A stretch of 64,000 nt of DNA from positions 806,001-870,000 of the forward strand of contig NZ_JAMBOY010000001.1 in assembly GCF_023715885.1 (NCBI RefSeq). The letters are read 5' to 3'. The translations under genes were made by a program, and so were the position numbers. Positions 9,114-16,861 of the stretch are shown piece after piece. The stretch is from Microbacterium hydrocarbonoxydans. Its GTDB lineage: Bacteria > Actinomycetota > Actinomycetes > Actinomycetales > Microbacteriaceae. The notes below the pieces were generated by a model. The model made no database searches. It had not been told where the DNA came from and worked only from the letters and a program-made list of their open reading frames with translations. Position 1 is the stretch's first letter. Each line of letters opens with the position of its first letter.

Positions 9114-9539
9114 ATGGCTACTGCGCGTGACGTCGCTACATACATCCTCGAAGCTCTCGGGCCGATGACGTCGATGAAGCTCCAGAAGCTCTGCTACTAC
9201 AGTCAGGCATACAGCCTGGCCTGGTTCAGCGAGCCGATCTTTCCTGATGAGATCGAAGCATGGACGAATGGTCCCGTGATCCGGACGCTTTGGAATACGC
9301 ACAAGCGTAGGTTCTCGGTAGACGCGGAGACTATCGCTGGCGACTCTCGCACTCTCACGCAGCGGGACCGCGCGGTCGTGAATGCCGTGTTGAATGCCAT
9401 GGGTGGCCTGACAGGTAAGCAGCTCAGCGACCAGACTCACGCGGAGACTCCTTGGCGAGCCAACTACGACGGTGACGACGCATACCCCAACGGCGTCATC
9501 TCGCACGCGCAATTGGCCGAGTACTACTCCAAGAAGTAG
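9114..9539 (+). CDS. Panacea (DUF4065) domain protein, putative antitoxin
   Basis: The 141 residues match the Panacea/SocA-like family (DUF4065): the opening T-S-M-K-L-Q-K-L-C-Y-Y-x-Q-A segment near residues 18-32, then the E-A-W-x-x-G-P-V motif near 46-53. Panacea proteins act as antitoxins that neutralise many unrelated toxins, and some family members are proteolytic adaptors. The ATG has a good GGAGG RBS. The upstream membrane/GAF gene ends 24 nt before it, and a Shedu nuclease follows. In this context a toxin-antitoxin or defence role is likely. Confidence 0.85.
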   Translation: MATARDVATYILEALGPMTSMKLQKLCYYSQAYSLAWFSEPIFPDEIEAWTNGPVIRTLWNTHKRRFSVDAETIAGDSRTLTQRDRAVVNAVLNAMGGLTGKQLSDQTHAETPWRANYDGDDAYPNGVISHAQLAEYYSKK

Positions 9540-9720
9540 GTCGGCGCGACTGGGCGACCCGGATCTCTCGTTCTCGACGGTCGCGGATCCCGCACCCGCT
9601 GTCCTCTGGGCTCTCGAGGCATCAGTGAAGCGTGAGAGCGGATGGCAATGGTCATCTCCGTGTCAGGTTCGAGCGACGCTTATGTCATGATTCGTGGAGA
9701 CGACAGGAGCATCAAAGCAG

Positions 9721-11130
9721 ATGAGCATGACCGACGTTTTCGACGACGACAGCTTCTTTTTCTTGGATGAGTCCGAGCTATCAGACCGCCGAGGCAGGAT
9801 CGAGCAACAGGTAGTCAATCGCGAGGTCGTCCTCACAAGAATCCCCGAGCAAGCCGGACGCGACACGCACGAGGTTGTGCGCTTTGACCTTGACACCCGG
9901 CTCCTTCGGATCTTCCCGAAGTCTTACAGGAGCGGTGATCTCGTGCCGCAGTTCCGGTATGTCACTGAGATTCAGGTGGAGGACTCGGAGTGGGACCCTT
10001 CGTCCCACTCGCAGGAGCACACTCAGTACAACCTGCTCGCCGCAAAGGGTTTGCCTCGGGGGTTCAACACGATCTACGACTTCGGGTTGGGGATCGGCAA
10101 ACAGTTCCGGTCGTTTGTCGACTCGCTCGAAGAGCACACAACCCGAAGCATCCTTAGGTTCGTTGGTGACGGTGACGAGGGGCTAGATGAGGACGGACTG
10201 ACATTGCGGGTGAAGTTCAGCCGATTCAGCGAGTATCGAGCAGCCGTCGACCTCTATCGAGATCGGGGGTGGACAGTGGTCCGGCGAGTGATCGAGGCCG
10301 AGACCCACAACGCCATCGCGCCGCTCTTCGATCTGCCTGAAGCGGAACCGATCCGCGGTCGGCATCCCATGGTGAAGCTACTCACCGAAGAGGTCGCTAC
10401 CGGTCACGTGATGAATGTGACCGACCGAGAACTGCTTGCGGACGCGGTGACAAACGCGGCACCAGTCCTCGCCGGCGAAGCCCCGGAACGGCTCGTGAAG
10501 CTCCGCGATGATATTGAACTCGTTTCGCTCGACGCTCTGATCTCGCAGTTCGAGAGGGACTTGAGCGGCAGGTTCGCCAGCAATGAAGGACATTGGCAGG
10601 GATTCTTCAACCGCAACAGGTTTGCTCTTCAATTGCTCTTCGCGGCTCCTGTGTCCGTCGAGTGGCAGCAGGCACACGTGCGCTCCTCGGATGCCACTGG
10701 ATCAGGTGCTCGCATTGCCGATTTCCTGTGCGCAAACGTTGTCACCAAGACGGTGCTGCTCGTCGAAATCAAAACACCCGGAGCGACGCTGATGGCAGCA
10801 CAGGCATACCGGGGCCAAGGCACCGAGGCTGCCGTGCACGTGCCTCACAAGGAGCTAGCGGGAGCTGTCGCCCAGGTTCAATCGCAGATGTCCTCTATTT
10901 CGCAGCACTTCCCTCAGATGATCCCCTCGACTTCGACGGTCGATCCGTGGAACCAACCTCAAGGCGCCGTCATCGTCGGTCGGGTGTCGACACTGACAAG
11001 CGAGCAGCGCGAGTCCTTTCTTCGATACCGTGACGGACTCGCTGACGTCACCGTCCTCGCCTACGACGAAGTTCTTGAACGCCTGAAGGGCTTGCGTGAG
11101 ATGCTCGGGGCGTCTCCAGGATCGCCTTAG
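9721..11130 (+). CDS. sduA: Shedu immune nuclease (DUF4263)
   Basis: Single-gene anti-phage system. The C-terminal third carries the Shedu PD-(D/E)XK nuclease: D334 in A-D-F, then E349 and K351 in V-E-I-K (numbering from ATG 9721), followed by a Q-rich helix. The N-terminal 300 residues are the variable sensor part of the family and have no recognisable motif. GTG 9694 is an in-frame alternative start adding nine residues, and an AGGAG near 9704 fits only loosely. Known Shedu proteins form tetrameric nucleases that act on phage DNA. Placement next to type I RM and Panacea genes supports a defence role. Confidence 0.85.
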   Translation: MSMTDVFDDDSFFFLDESELSDRRGRIEQQVVNREVVLTRIPEQAGRDTHEVVRFDLDTRLLRIFPKSYRSGDLVPQFRYVTEIQVEDSEWDPSSHSQEHTQYNLLAAKGLPRGFNTIYDFGLGIGKQFRSFVDSLEEHTTRSILRFVGDGDEGLDEDGLTLRVKFSRFSEYRAAVDLYRDRGWTVVRRVIEAETHNAIAPLFDLPEAEPIRGRHPMVKLLTEEVATGHVMNVTDRELLADAVTNAAPVLAGEAPERLVKLRDDIELVSLDALISQFERDLSGRFASNEGHWQGFFNRNRFALQLLFAAPVSVEWQQAHVRSSDATGSGARIADFLCANVVTKTVLLVEIKTPGATLMAAQAYRGQGTEAAVHVPHKELAGAVAQVQSQMSSISQHFPQMIPSTSTVDPWNQPQGAVIVGRVSTLTSEQRESFLRYRDGLADVTVLAYDEVLERLKGLREMLGASPGSP

Positions 11131-11231
11131 ATTCCCGGATCCCTGCGGTGCCCAAGAGGGAGCCACTCGGATGAAAACGAAGCAGTCGATCCTCACGGCG
11201 CCGCCGTGACGGCAAACTCGCAGGAGGTGTG

Positions 11232-12554
11232 ATGTCAGCGGACGTCGGCGCGGAAGACAACGAGGAGTGGCTTCGCCAGTACCTTCATGACTACATCACC
11301 CTCGAAGAAGCCGGGGCGGTAGCAGGTGGCATCAGTCGTGAAGCCATCCGACTCAGGCTCAAGAAGCTTGGGATGACGCCACGAACGAGTGCCGAGACAC
11401 TCCGATTGCGGGAACTGCGCGAAATCTCGGCACACGCGACCACCATCAGGGAGACCTTTTATGCGACGCGAAGCGAGAGCCAAGTGTCGGCTGCCACGGG
11501 CCTTTCGGCGTCGGCCATCCGGAGGTTCTTGGATCGCGAGATCCCTGATTGGACGATAGTCGCAAGCGTTGCTCGCGATGTCCGTAAGCGATACTCGGAA
11601 ACCGAGATGCTCGATAGCCTGCGCGATGCATCGCAAGGCAGAACTGTCCCTCTCACCGTGACCGCGTATCGCGGCTTCGTGCAGTCTGAACCCGCTCTCG
11701 CCGACGGGCGACCGCGGCCCGGAGTGCAGGGAATGATGCTTCGGTTCGGATCGTGGAATGCCGCCGTCCGCGCTGCTGGTCTGCCTGCCAACCCGCATAG
11801 CGGTCCAGCTAGAGAGTTCGACGCCCTCGGCGCGGTCGCCGCGGTTGCGGATTGTTGGCGAGAACTTGGAAGTCCGCCTTCCGTCAGAGCGTACGATGTC
11901 TGGCAGGCCGGGCGCCCCGGCTCTCCAAGCTCAGCAACGATCCGCAAATTGCTCAGTTCCTGGCCGTCCGTTCAGATCAGGGCGTGGCAAATCGTGCACG
12001 GGGTGCTACTCGACCAGGACGACCAGGACATCGCGATTCCCAAGAGCGAGACCGGGCCAATCCTTGAGAGCTCCGTATTCCTGCCCGAGTACAAGCGAGC
12101 TAACCAGGGCGCCGTCGTTTCTCTACCCGAGTCCTACGAGGTGGGCGAGTACAACGCTTTGGAGCGAGCCGTACGTAGCCATGCCAGAATCCAAAATCGT
12201 GCAGCTTCCGTCGGCGCCGAGATCGGTCTGAATGTGCACAGCCCTGGCGCAGAAGGCCCCGCTTTTGACTTGGCGTTCAGTAGTCAGGATGGAACGCTCT
12301 TCGTTATCGAAGTGAAGTCCGCGACACCGGAGAATCTGGAGCTGCAGGCGAGGTTGGGGTTGGGGCAGGTGCTGATCTACGCGCACGCACTACGAAGGAT
12401 TCATAAACGGGTGGTGCCTATCTTGTTGACCGAGCTGCCTCTCAACGACGACTGGGCCGAGCTGATGCAATCGCTTGAAGTGGGGGTGGCCAGCGAGTCG
12501 TCAATGGCGACGGACTTGGCTCGAATGGCAGATTCCAGACAGCCTTCGTCCTAG
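11232..12554 (+). CDS. HTH/homing-endonuclease-associated repeats fused to a PD-(D/E)XK nuclease domain
   Basis: A helix-turn-helix lies near residues 20-50. Two copies of a homing-endonuclease-associated repeat follow; the first ends in the typical G-S-W-N-A-A-V-R-A-A-G-L (about 180) and the second is weaker (about 205-255). The C-terminus looks like a RecB/Cas4-type nuclease, with F-D-L (D346), I-E-V-K (E360, K362) and a Q-x-x-x-Y motif (Q379, Y383). The repeats probably bind DNA. An AGGAGG lies 4 nt before ATG 11232; GTG 11229 is possible. It starts 101 nt after Shedu on the same strand. The combination suggests a sequence-guided nuclease in the defence island, but I know of no named system for it. 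Confidence 0.7.
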   Translation: MSADVGAEDNEEWLRQYLHDYITLEEAGAVAGGISREAIRLRLKKLGMTPRTSAETLRLRELREISAHATTIRETFYATRSESQVSAATGLSASAIRRFLDREIPDWTIVASVARDVRKRYSETEMLDSLRDASQGRTVPLTVTAYRGFVQSEPALADGRPRPGVQGMMLRFGSWNAAVRAAGLPANPHSGPAREFDALGAVAAVADCWRELGSPPSVRAYDVWQAGRPGSPSSATIRKLLSSWPSVQIRAWQIVHGVLLDQDDQDIAIPKSETGPILESSVFLPEYKRANQGAVVSLPESYEVGEYNALERAVRSHARIQNRAASVGAEIGLNVHSPGAEGPAFDLAFSSQDGTLFVIEVKSATPENLELQARLGLGQVLIYAHALRRIHKRVVPILLTELPLNDDWAELMQSLEVGVASESSMATDLARMADSRQPSS

Positions 12555-12745
12555 GTGTGTGTGGGTGAGTCTTCCGTCGCTAGGCGCGACTTCGGCTCGC
12601 CATCTTGGCTAAGGCCGCCGTCGCTCTCCCTGCTAGATAGCCCGGCGTCAGCGATCCAGCAGCCAGATCAGGTCTAAGCTGGCCAGTCAGCGTGACCCGA
12701 ACCTATGATAAAACTGGCTCAAATCACTGACATCTGGGGGACACC

Positions 12746-12865
12746 GTGGCACGCACCAAGGGCGCCAAGAACCTGACTCCGCGCGAGCTGCGCACCAAGG
12801 CCAAGCACCTCAACGAGAAGGCGAACTGGCTGGAGAAGCTGGCGAAGGCCAAGAACAAGAAGTAG
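12746..12865 (+). CDS. 39-residue Lys-rich small protein
   Basis: GTG start with a GGGGG RBS 5-6 nt upstream. The product is very basic (12 Lys) and apparently helical, with a heptad-like L-x-x-K-A-N-W-L-E-K-L pattern. No known family is recognised. It converges on the coiled-coil gene 7 nt away. A TATGAT at 12704-12709 could be the -10 box. Coding status rests on the RBS, the codon pattern and the helical design. Confidence 0.5.
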   Translation: MARTKGAKNLTPRELRTKAKHLNEKANWLEKLAKAKNKK

Positions 12866-12872
12866 GCGGGCC

Positions 12873-13148
12873 TCAGCCCATCCAGAACTTCACGTTGTCC
12901 GTATGGGCCTGATCTGCACCTTCACGGTCTGACGAGATGTCCTCGATCTTCCGCTGAACCTGCTCCATCTCCTCCTCGAGGCGCTGCTGAGTCGCCTCAT
13001 CCTCGCAGGCGGCGAGCTGCAACTCCAGTTCTTCCGCGCGCTCCTCTGCGGCGATGAGGTCGTCATCGAGCCGATTCAGTTCGTCCGCTGTCTGCTGGAT
13101 GGACGCGTCGGCCTGTTCGGGGTCATCGTCATACCTGGACACGTGCAT
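12873..13148 (-). CDS. Small acidic coiled-coil protein
   Basis: 91 residues, strongly acidic and Glu/Gln-rich from about 18 to 75, with a clear heptad pattern predicted to form one long coiled coil. A GGAG RBS lies just upstream of the ATG. No enzyme motif is seen. It faces the Lys-rich 39-residue gene tail to tail; whether the acidic and basic products interact is only a guess. Confidence 0.6.
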   Translation of the reverse strand: MHVSRYDDDPEQADASIQQTADELNRLDDDLIAAEERAEELELQLAACEDEATQQRLEEEMEQVQRKIEDISSDREGADQAHTDNVKFWMG

Positions 13149-13444
13149 TCTCCTTTTCGGGTGTCGCGGCGTGGCCGGATCGCTTCAACCGGACGCACAG
13201 CAGTCAAGCATGGTCCAGGAACATTCGATACGGGGACACCACTCGGGCTCCCCGCATTCCGCGGAATCACGGGCCTTCCGCACCGGAGCAACTTAGATGA
13301 CGATTCTGGCGTCGTAGAGCGTCGCAGCACCTCAGTGGTTTCATGGATCACCTAGCGCAATTATCAAGGTGGGTCATAAGTGATCCGATACAGTCTCGCG
13401 CAGTGCACTACTCTCTCGGGAGAACCGTGAGAGGGGCACCGAAG
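13149..13444. other. Divergent intergenic region (296 bp)
   Basis: Lies between the divergent coiled-coil and membrane-protein genes. It contains an inverted repeat GGATCAC/GTGATCC (13345-13351 and 13380-13386) that could be an operator, and a TACAGT -10 candidate near 13389-13394. No other gene is convincing here. Confidence 0.4.
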
Positions 13445-13696
13445 ATGAGCTATCGGTCACATCGCGCGGGACTCGTCGTCGTCCGCGTCGTCCTGCCGTG
13501 CTGGACGCTCCTGATCGGCGCGTTCCTCCTGTGGTTCGGGATCACGCTGCACTCCCGTGCGTCGGGCGAGGCATGGGTGATCATCGGGCTGAGCGTCGTC
13601 GTCATCGCCGCATCGATCGTCACGCTGTGGTGGCTGAATCGACGCAGGCCCGTGGCGCGGTCACGAGCGAGGAGCAGAGCGACGGACGGAGGGTGA
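13445..13696 (+). CDS. Small two-helix membrane protein
   Basis: 83 residues starting at ATG 13445, chosen over an in-frame ATG at 13343 because a GAGAGGGG lies about 10 nt upstream. Two hydrophobic helices (about 9-30 and 42-62) end in an R-R-R stop-transfer stretch and a basic tail. It resembles the small integral membrane proteins common in actinobacteria. No function is recognised. Confidence 0.6.
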   Translation: MSYRSHRAGLVVVRVVLPCWTLLIGAFLLWFGITLHSRASGEAWVIIGLSVVVIAASIVTLWWLNRRRPVARSRARSRATDGG

Positions 13697-13771
13697 GGAC
13701 GCACCTGCGGCTGGTTCGAGGCGCAGCCAGGTGATCGCGATCATCGTCGGCGTCGCTCTCCTGACGCCGCG

Positions 13772-14317
13772 TTAACCCTGTCTCCGTCCCAGCTCCGCCA
13801 GCACCGTCGTGACCCCGGCACCCGCGTCCCAGTGCCGAACGGCACCCGCGTGACCGCGAATGTCCTCCCCGAGGCGCTCGAGGGCGGCGGGCAGGTCGGC
13901 GACGCGGATCCTGCGTGCGAGGGCGACGTGCGGCATCCACTCTCCCGGCGCGGTGTGCGGCGCGTCGTCGCCGGGACCGGCGGCGGAGAAGACAGCCTTC
14001 CGCAGCGTCAGCAGCTCGGCCGTGGGCACGACGCTGCGGGCGAGAACCCGTCGCTCCCCGGTCCCGAAGAGCAGCGGAGCGCCGAGCGTGATCGGGAAAC
14101 CCGTCATCGCGGCGAAGGCCTCCGGAGCGACCGGCGCGAGACCCACGCGCGCGACCAGGGTGATGTGCGGACGGTTGCTCGGCGCCGTGTGCGCCGCGAG
14201 ACTCGACACCCCGAGGGCGGCGAGCGCCTGCCACTCGACGCGCACCGCGGACTCGGTCTCGGGGTCGAGCAGCAGCTCGATCGCTGAGGGGGAGCGCCGC
14301 GGCTCGGAATCGTGCAC
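13772..14317 (-). CDS. 2'-5' RNA ligase family protein (2H phosphoesterase)
   Basis: Two H-x-T/A motifs of the 2H superfamily are visible: P-H-I-T near residue 51 and P-H-V-A near 128. The second has Ala in place of the usual Ser/Thr, which may lower or change activity. Family members hydrolyse or ligate 2'-5' phosphodiester or cyclic phosphate bonds in RNA or nucleotides. At 181 residues it has the usual length. A GATAAT -10 box (14324-14329, minus strand) ends 6 nt before GTG 14317, so it is probably leaderless. It is divergent from the dipeptidase gene. Confidence 0.8.
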   Translation of the reverse strand: MHDSEPRRSPSAIELLLDPETESAVRVEWQALAALGVSSLAAHTAPSNRPHITLVARVGLAPVAPEAFAAMTGFPITLGAPLLFGTGERRVLARSVVPTAELLTLRKAVFSAAGPGDDAPHTAPGEWMPHVALARRIRVADLPAALERLGEDIRGHAGAVRHWDAGAGVTTVLAELGRRQG

Positions 14318-14356
14318 GGTGCGATTATCCCGTGACGATGCCTCTAGCCTCGACCT

Positions 14357-15409
14357 ATGACCGACTCACCGCTGACCGATCCGTCGCCGGCCGGGCTCAT
14401 CGACGGCCACAACGACCTGCCCTGGGCGGCACGCACGCTCGCCGGCTATTCCGTCGAGGGGCTGGATGACGCCGCGGCGCCCTCCCCGTTCCAGACCGAC
14501 CTGCCTCGGATGCGGCAGGGCGGCGTGCTCGGGCAGTTCTGGTCGGTCTACGCGGAGGACGAGCCGGGTGTGGATGCCGTGCAGTGCACCCTCGAACAGA
14601 TCGACTTCGTCCACCGCCTGGTGCGCCGCTACCCGGAACGGCTCGCCCTCGCGCACACGGCCGCCGACGTCGAACGCGCGGGGACCGAGGGGCGGATCGC
14701 CAGCCTGCTCGGCGCCGAGGGCGGCCACAGCATCGGCGGATCGCTCGCGACGCTGCGGATGTTCGCGCGGCTCGGTGTGCGATACATGACCCTCACGCAC
14801 AACAACAACACGCCCTGGGCGGACTCCGCGACCGACGAACCGCAGCACGACGGGCTGAGCGCGTTCGGCGAGTCGGTGGTGCGCGAGATGAACGCCCTCG
14901 GCATGCTCGTCGATCTCGCGCACGTGTCGGAGGCGACGATGGACCACGCGCTGCGCGTCACCGACTCGCCCGTCATCTTCAGCCACTCGTCGTGCCGGGC
15001 GATCACCGACCATCCGCGGAACGTGCCCGACGGCATCCTGCGGCGACTCGAGGGCAACGGCGGTGTGATCATGGTCTCGTTCGTCCCCGTCTTCGTGTCG
15101 CGCGACTGGGCCGACTGGTTCGCCGCCGGACAGGAAGGCGACGCCCCGCCGGTGACCATCGACCACGTCGTGGCGCACCTCGACCACGCCCGGGAGGTCG
15201 CCGGCATCGACCACATCGGCATCGGCAGTGACTTCGACGGGTTCGACCACTTCCCCGATGGGCTCGCAGACGTCACGGGGTTCGCACGGCTGCGCGAGGC
15301 CCTCTCGGCGTCCGGGTGGTCGGATGCCGACATCGACAAGGTCTGGTCGGGCAACATCCTGCGGGTGCTGCGCGCGACGGACGAGCGGTTCGCCGCGCAG
15401 CTGTCCTAG
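14357..15409 (+). CDS. Membrane dipeptidase family protein (peptidase M19)
   Basis: Renal-dipeptidase-type zinc hydrolase of the amidohydrolase fold. It opens with D-G-H-N-D-L-P (H-x-D metal ligands near residue 18), has the bridging Glu in G-A-E-G-G-H-S-I near 120, then F-S-H-S near 200 and an I-G-S-D-F-D-G segment near 288. The length, 350 residues, is normal. These enzymes cleave dipeptides, including D-containing ones. TAGCCT at 14345-14350 ends 6 nt before the ATG, so the transcript is probably leaderless. No signal peptide is visible, so it probably acts in the cytoplasm. Confidence 0.9.
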   Translation: MTDSPLTDPSPAGLIDGHNDLPWAARTLAGYSVEGLDDAAAPSPFQTDLPRMRQGGVLGQFWSVYAEDEPGVDAVQCTLEQIDFVHRLVRRYPERLALAHTAADVERAGTEGRIASLLGAEGGHSIGGSLATLRMFARLGVRYMTLTHNNNTPWADSATDEPQHDGLSAFGESVVREMNALGMLVDLAHVSEATMDHALRVTDSPVIFSHSSCRAITDHPRNVPDGILRRLEGNGGVIMVSFVPVFVSRDWADWFAAGQEGDAPPVTIDHVVAHLDHAREVAGIDHIGIGSDFDGFDHFPDGLADVTGFARLREALSASGWSDADIDKVWSGNILRVLRATDERFAAQLS

Positions 15410-15458
15410 CCGCGCCGGGGCGCGACTACGGAAACCCCAGAGGGCGGTGAAGTCCGAC

Positions 15459-15481
15459 GGCGCGTCGCGACACGACGCGCC
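15459..15481 (+). terminator. Hairpin between converging dipeptidase and ROK genes
   Basis: A 9-bp stem GGCGCGTCG/CGACGCGCC with a 5-nt loop lies between two converging genes. It may serve both strands. Confidence 0.5.
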
Positions 15482-15540
15482 CACGCGGCATCCGAACGTC
15501 TCCGTTCTCCGAAACCGAGCAACGGATGCCGCGGTGCAGG

Positions 15541-16761
15541 CTACGCGCGGGCGGCGAGCCGACGCTCGGCGAGCAGCGGCACCGCGCGCTCGCGCGCCGC
15601 TCGCCTCGCCATCGCGACGGCGCCGATCGAGACGACCTCGGCGCCCAGCGACGAGGCGAGGATCTCGGGCGCCGGGAGGTGCAGCTGGGTGGGCAGAACC
15701 TCGCGGGCAGCCGCGAGCACGGGTTCGATGCTCTCGGCGACCGCGCCGCACACCACGACCCGCGCCGGGTCGTACATGCTGCCGAGCACGCCGACGACGC
15801 GGGCGAGGGTCTCGCCGACCCGCGCGGTGGCAAGAAGAGCGTCCGCATCACCGGAGGCGGCCGCCATCAGCACGACACGCGGGTCGACCTGATCGGCATC
15901 CGCAAGCCGGCCGATCGCCGTGTCGTGCGCGATCTCGCCACGGGCGACGGCCGCGCGCACCTGGTCCTGCAGCGCGTAGCGAAGCCCGACGGCCGAGCCC
16001 ACGCCGACGATGTGGTCGAAGACGACGCCCTCACCGACGCCGCCGTGCGCGCCGTGCAGCACGTGGCCGTCGACGACGACACCTCCGCCGAACCGCTCGC
16101 TCGCGAGCAGGGCGACGTAGTCACGGCATCCGACCGCCGCTCCCGACGATCCCTCCGCGATCGCAGCGAGCTGGGCGTCGTTCTTGATCTCGACCACGCG
16201 GGCCCAGTCCGACAGGGCGTCGGCGAGGCCGGGGTTGGTGCGCTCCCAGAAACCGTCTGGGTGCGGAGGAGAGATGCCGTCGCGGTTCACGGGTGCCGCC
16301 ACGCCGACGCAGATCGCGAGGATGTCGTCCCGCACGGCATCCGCTTCCTCCAGCGCTCGCGCCATCTGTCCCAGGATCGTGTCGCGCCGAGCGCGCGCGG
16401 ACTGCGTGGAGTCCAGGTCGATGCGATGGTGTACGAGCGTGCGGTCGAGCACATCAGCGATCGTCACGGTGAGATGGCTGTCGCCCGCGTCGATGCCGAT
16501 CACGACGCCAAGGTCGGGGGCGAGCGCGAACCGGCGGGCAGGGCGTCCGGAGCGATACGCGCCCACGGCGCGGGCATTCGGCAGCTCCCGCAGCACGTCT
16601 GCACCCAGCAGGGTGTCGATCGCGTCGATGGTCGTGGAACGGGTGAGCGAGGTGCCCGCCATCGCCTCGGTGGCGGTGAACTCGCCGGCGGTCCAGGCGA
16701 AGTCGAGCACGGCGGCGACGCTCGCGCGTCCCGTTCCCAGCCCCGCCGACACTTCCGCCAC
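15541..16761 (-). CDS. ROK family transcriptional regulator
   Basis: 406 residues from GTG 16761, chosen because a GGGAGG RBS lies about 8 nt upstream; the frame stays open to an ATG at 16839, which would place 26 unlikely residues ahead of the helix-turn-helix. An N-terminal winged helix (about 10-75) precedes a ROK sugar-kinase-like domain with a V-I-G-I-D-A-G-D-S phosphate loop (about 85-95). The usual ROK zinc-binding C-x-C-G-x-x-G-C cluster is not visible. It is divergent from the sugar ABC operon, and a palindrome overlaps that operon's promoter, so it most likely represses the operon until the sugar binds. Confidence 0.85.
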   Translation of the reverse strand: MAEVSAGLGTGRASVAAVLDFAWTAGEFTATEAMAGTSLTRSTTIDAIDTLLGADVLRELPNARAVGAYRSGRPARRFALAPDLGVVIGIDAGDSHLTVTIADVLDRTLVHHRIDLDSTQSARARRDTILGQMARALEEADAVRDDILAICVGVAAPVNRDGISPPHPDGFWERTNPGLADALSDWARVVEIKNDAQLAAIAEGSSGAAVGCRDYVALLASERFGGGVVVDGHVLHGAHGGVGEGVVFDHIVGVGSAVGLRYALQDQVRAAVARGEIAHDTAIGRLADADQVDPRVVLMAAASGDADALLATARVGETLARVVGVLGSMYDPARVVVCGAVAESIEPVLAAAREVLPTQLHLPAPEILASSLGAEVVSIGAVAMARRAARERAVPLLAERRLAARA

Positions 16762-16799
16762 GGTCTTGACCTCCCGTCGTCCAAATGAGACAGTACCTC

Positions 16800-16832
16800 T
16801 TGACGGAGTAAATTCGCTCACTAGATTTAGTG
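16800..16832 (+). promoter_or_regulatory. Promoter and palindromic operator of the sugar ABC operon
   Basis: TTGACG (16800-16805) and TAGATT (16822-16827) with a 16-nt spacer form a plausible promoter. The inverted repeat CACTA-GATT-TAGTG (16819-16832) covers the -10 box, which fits repression by the divergent ROK regulator. Confidence 0.6.
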
Positions 16833-16861
16833 TGCGCATCTACAGCGATGGAAGGACGACG

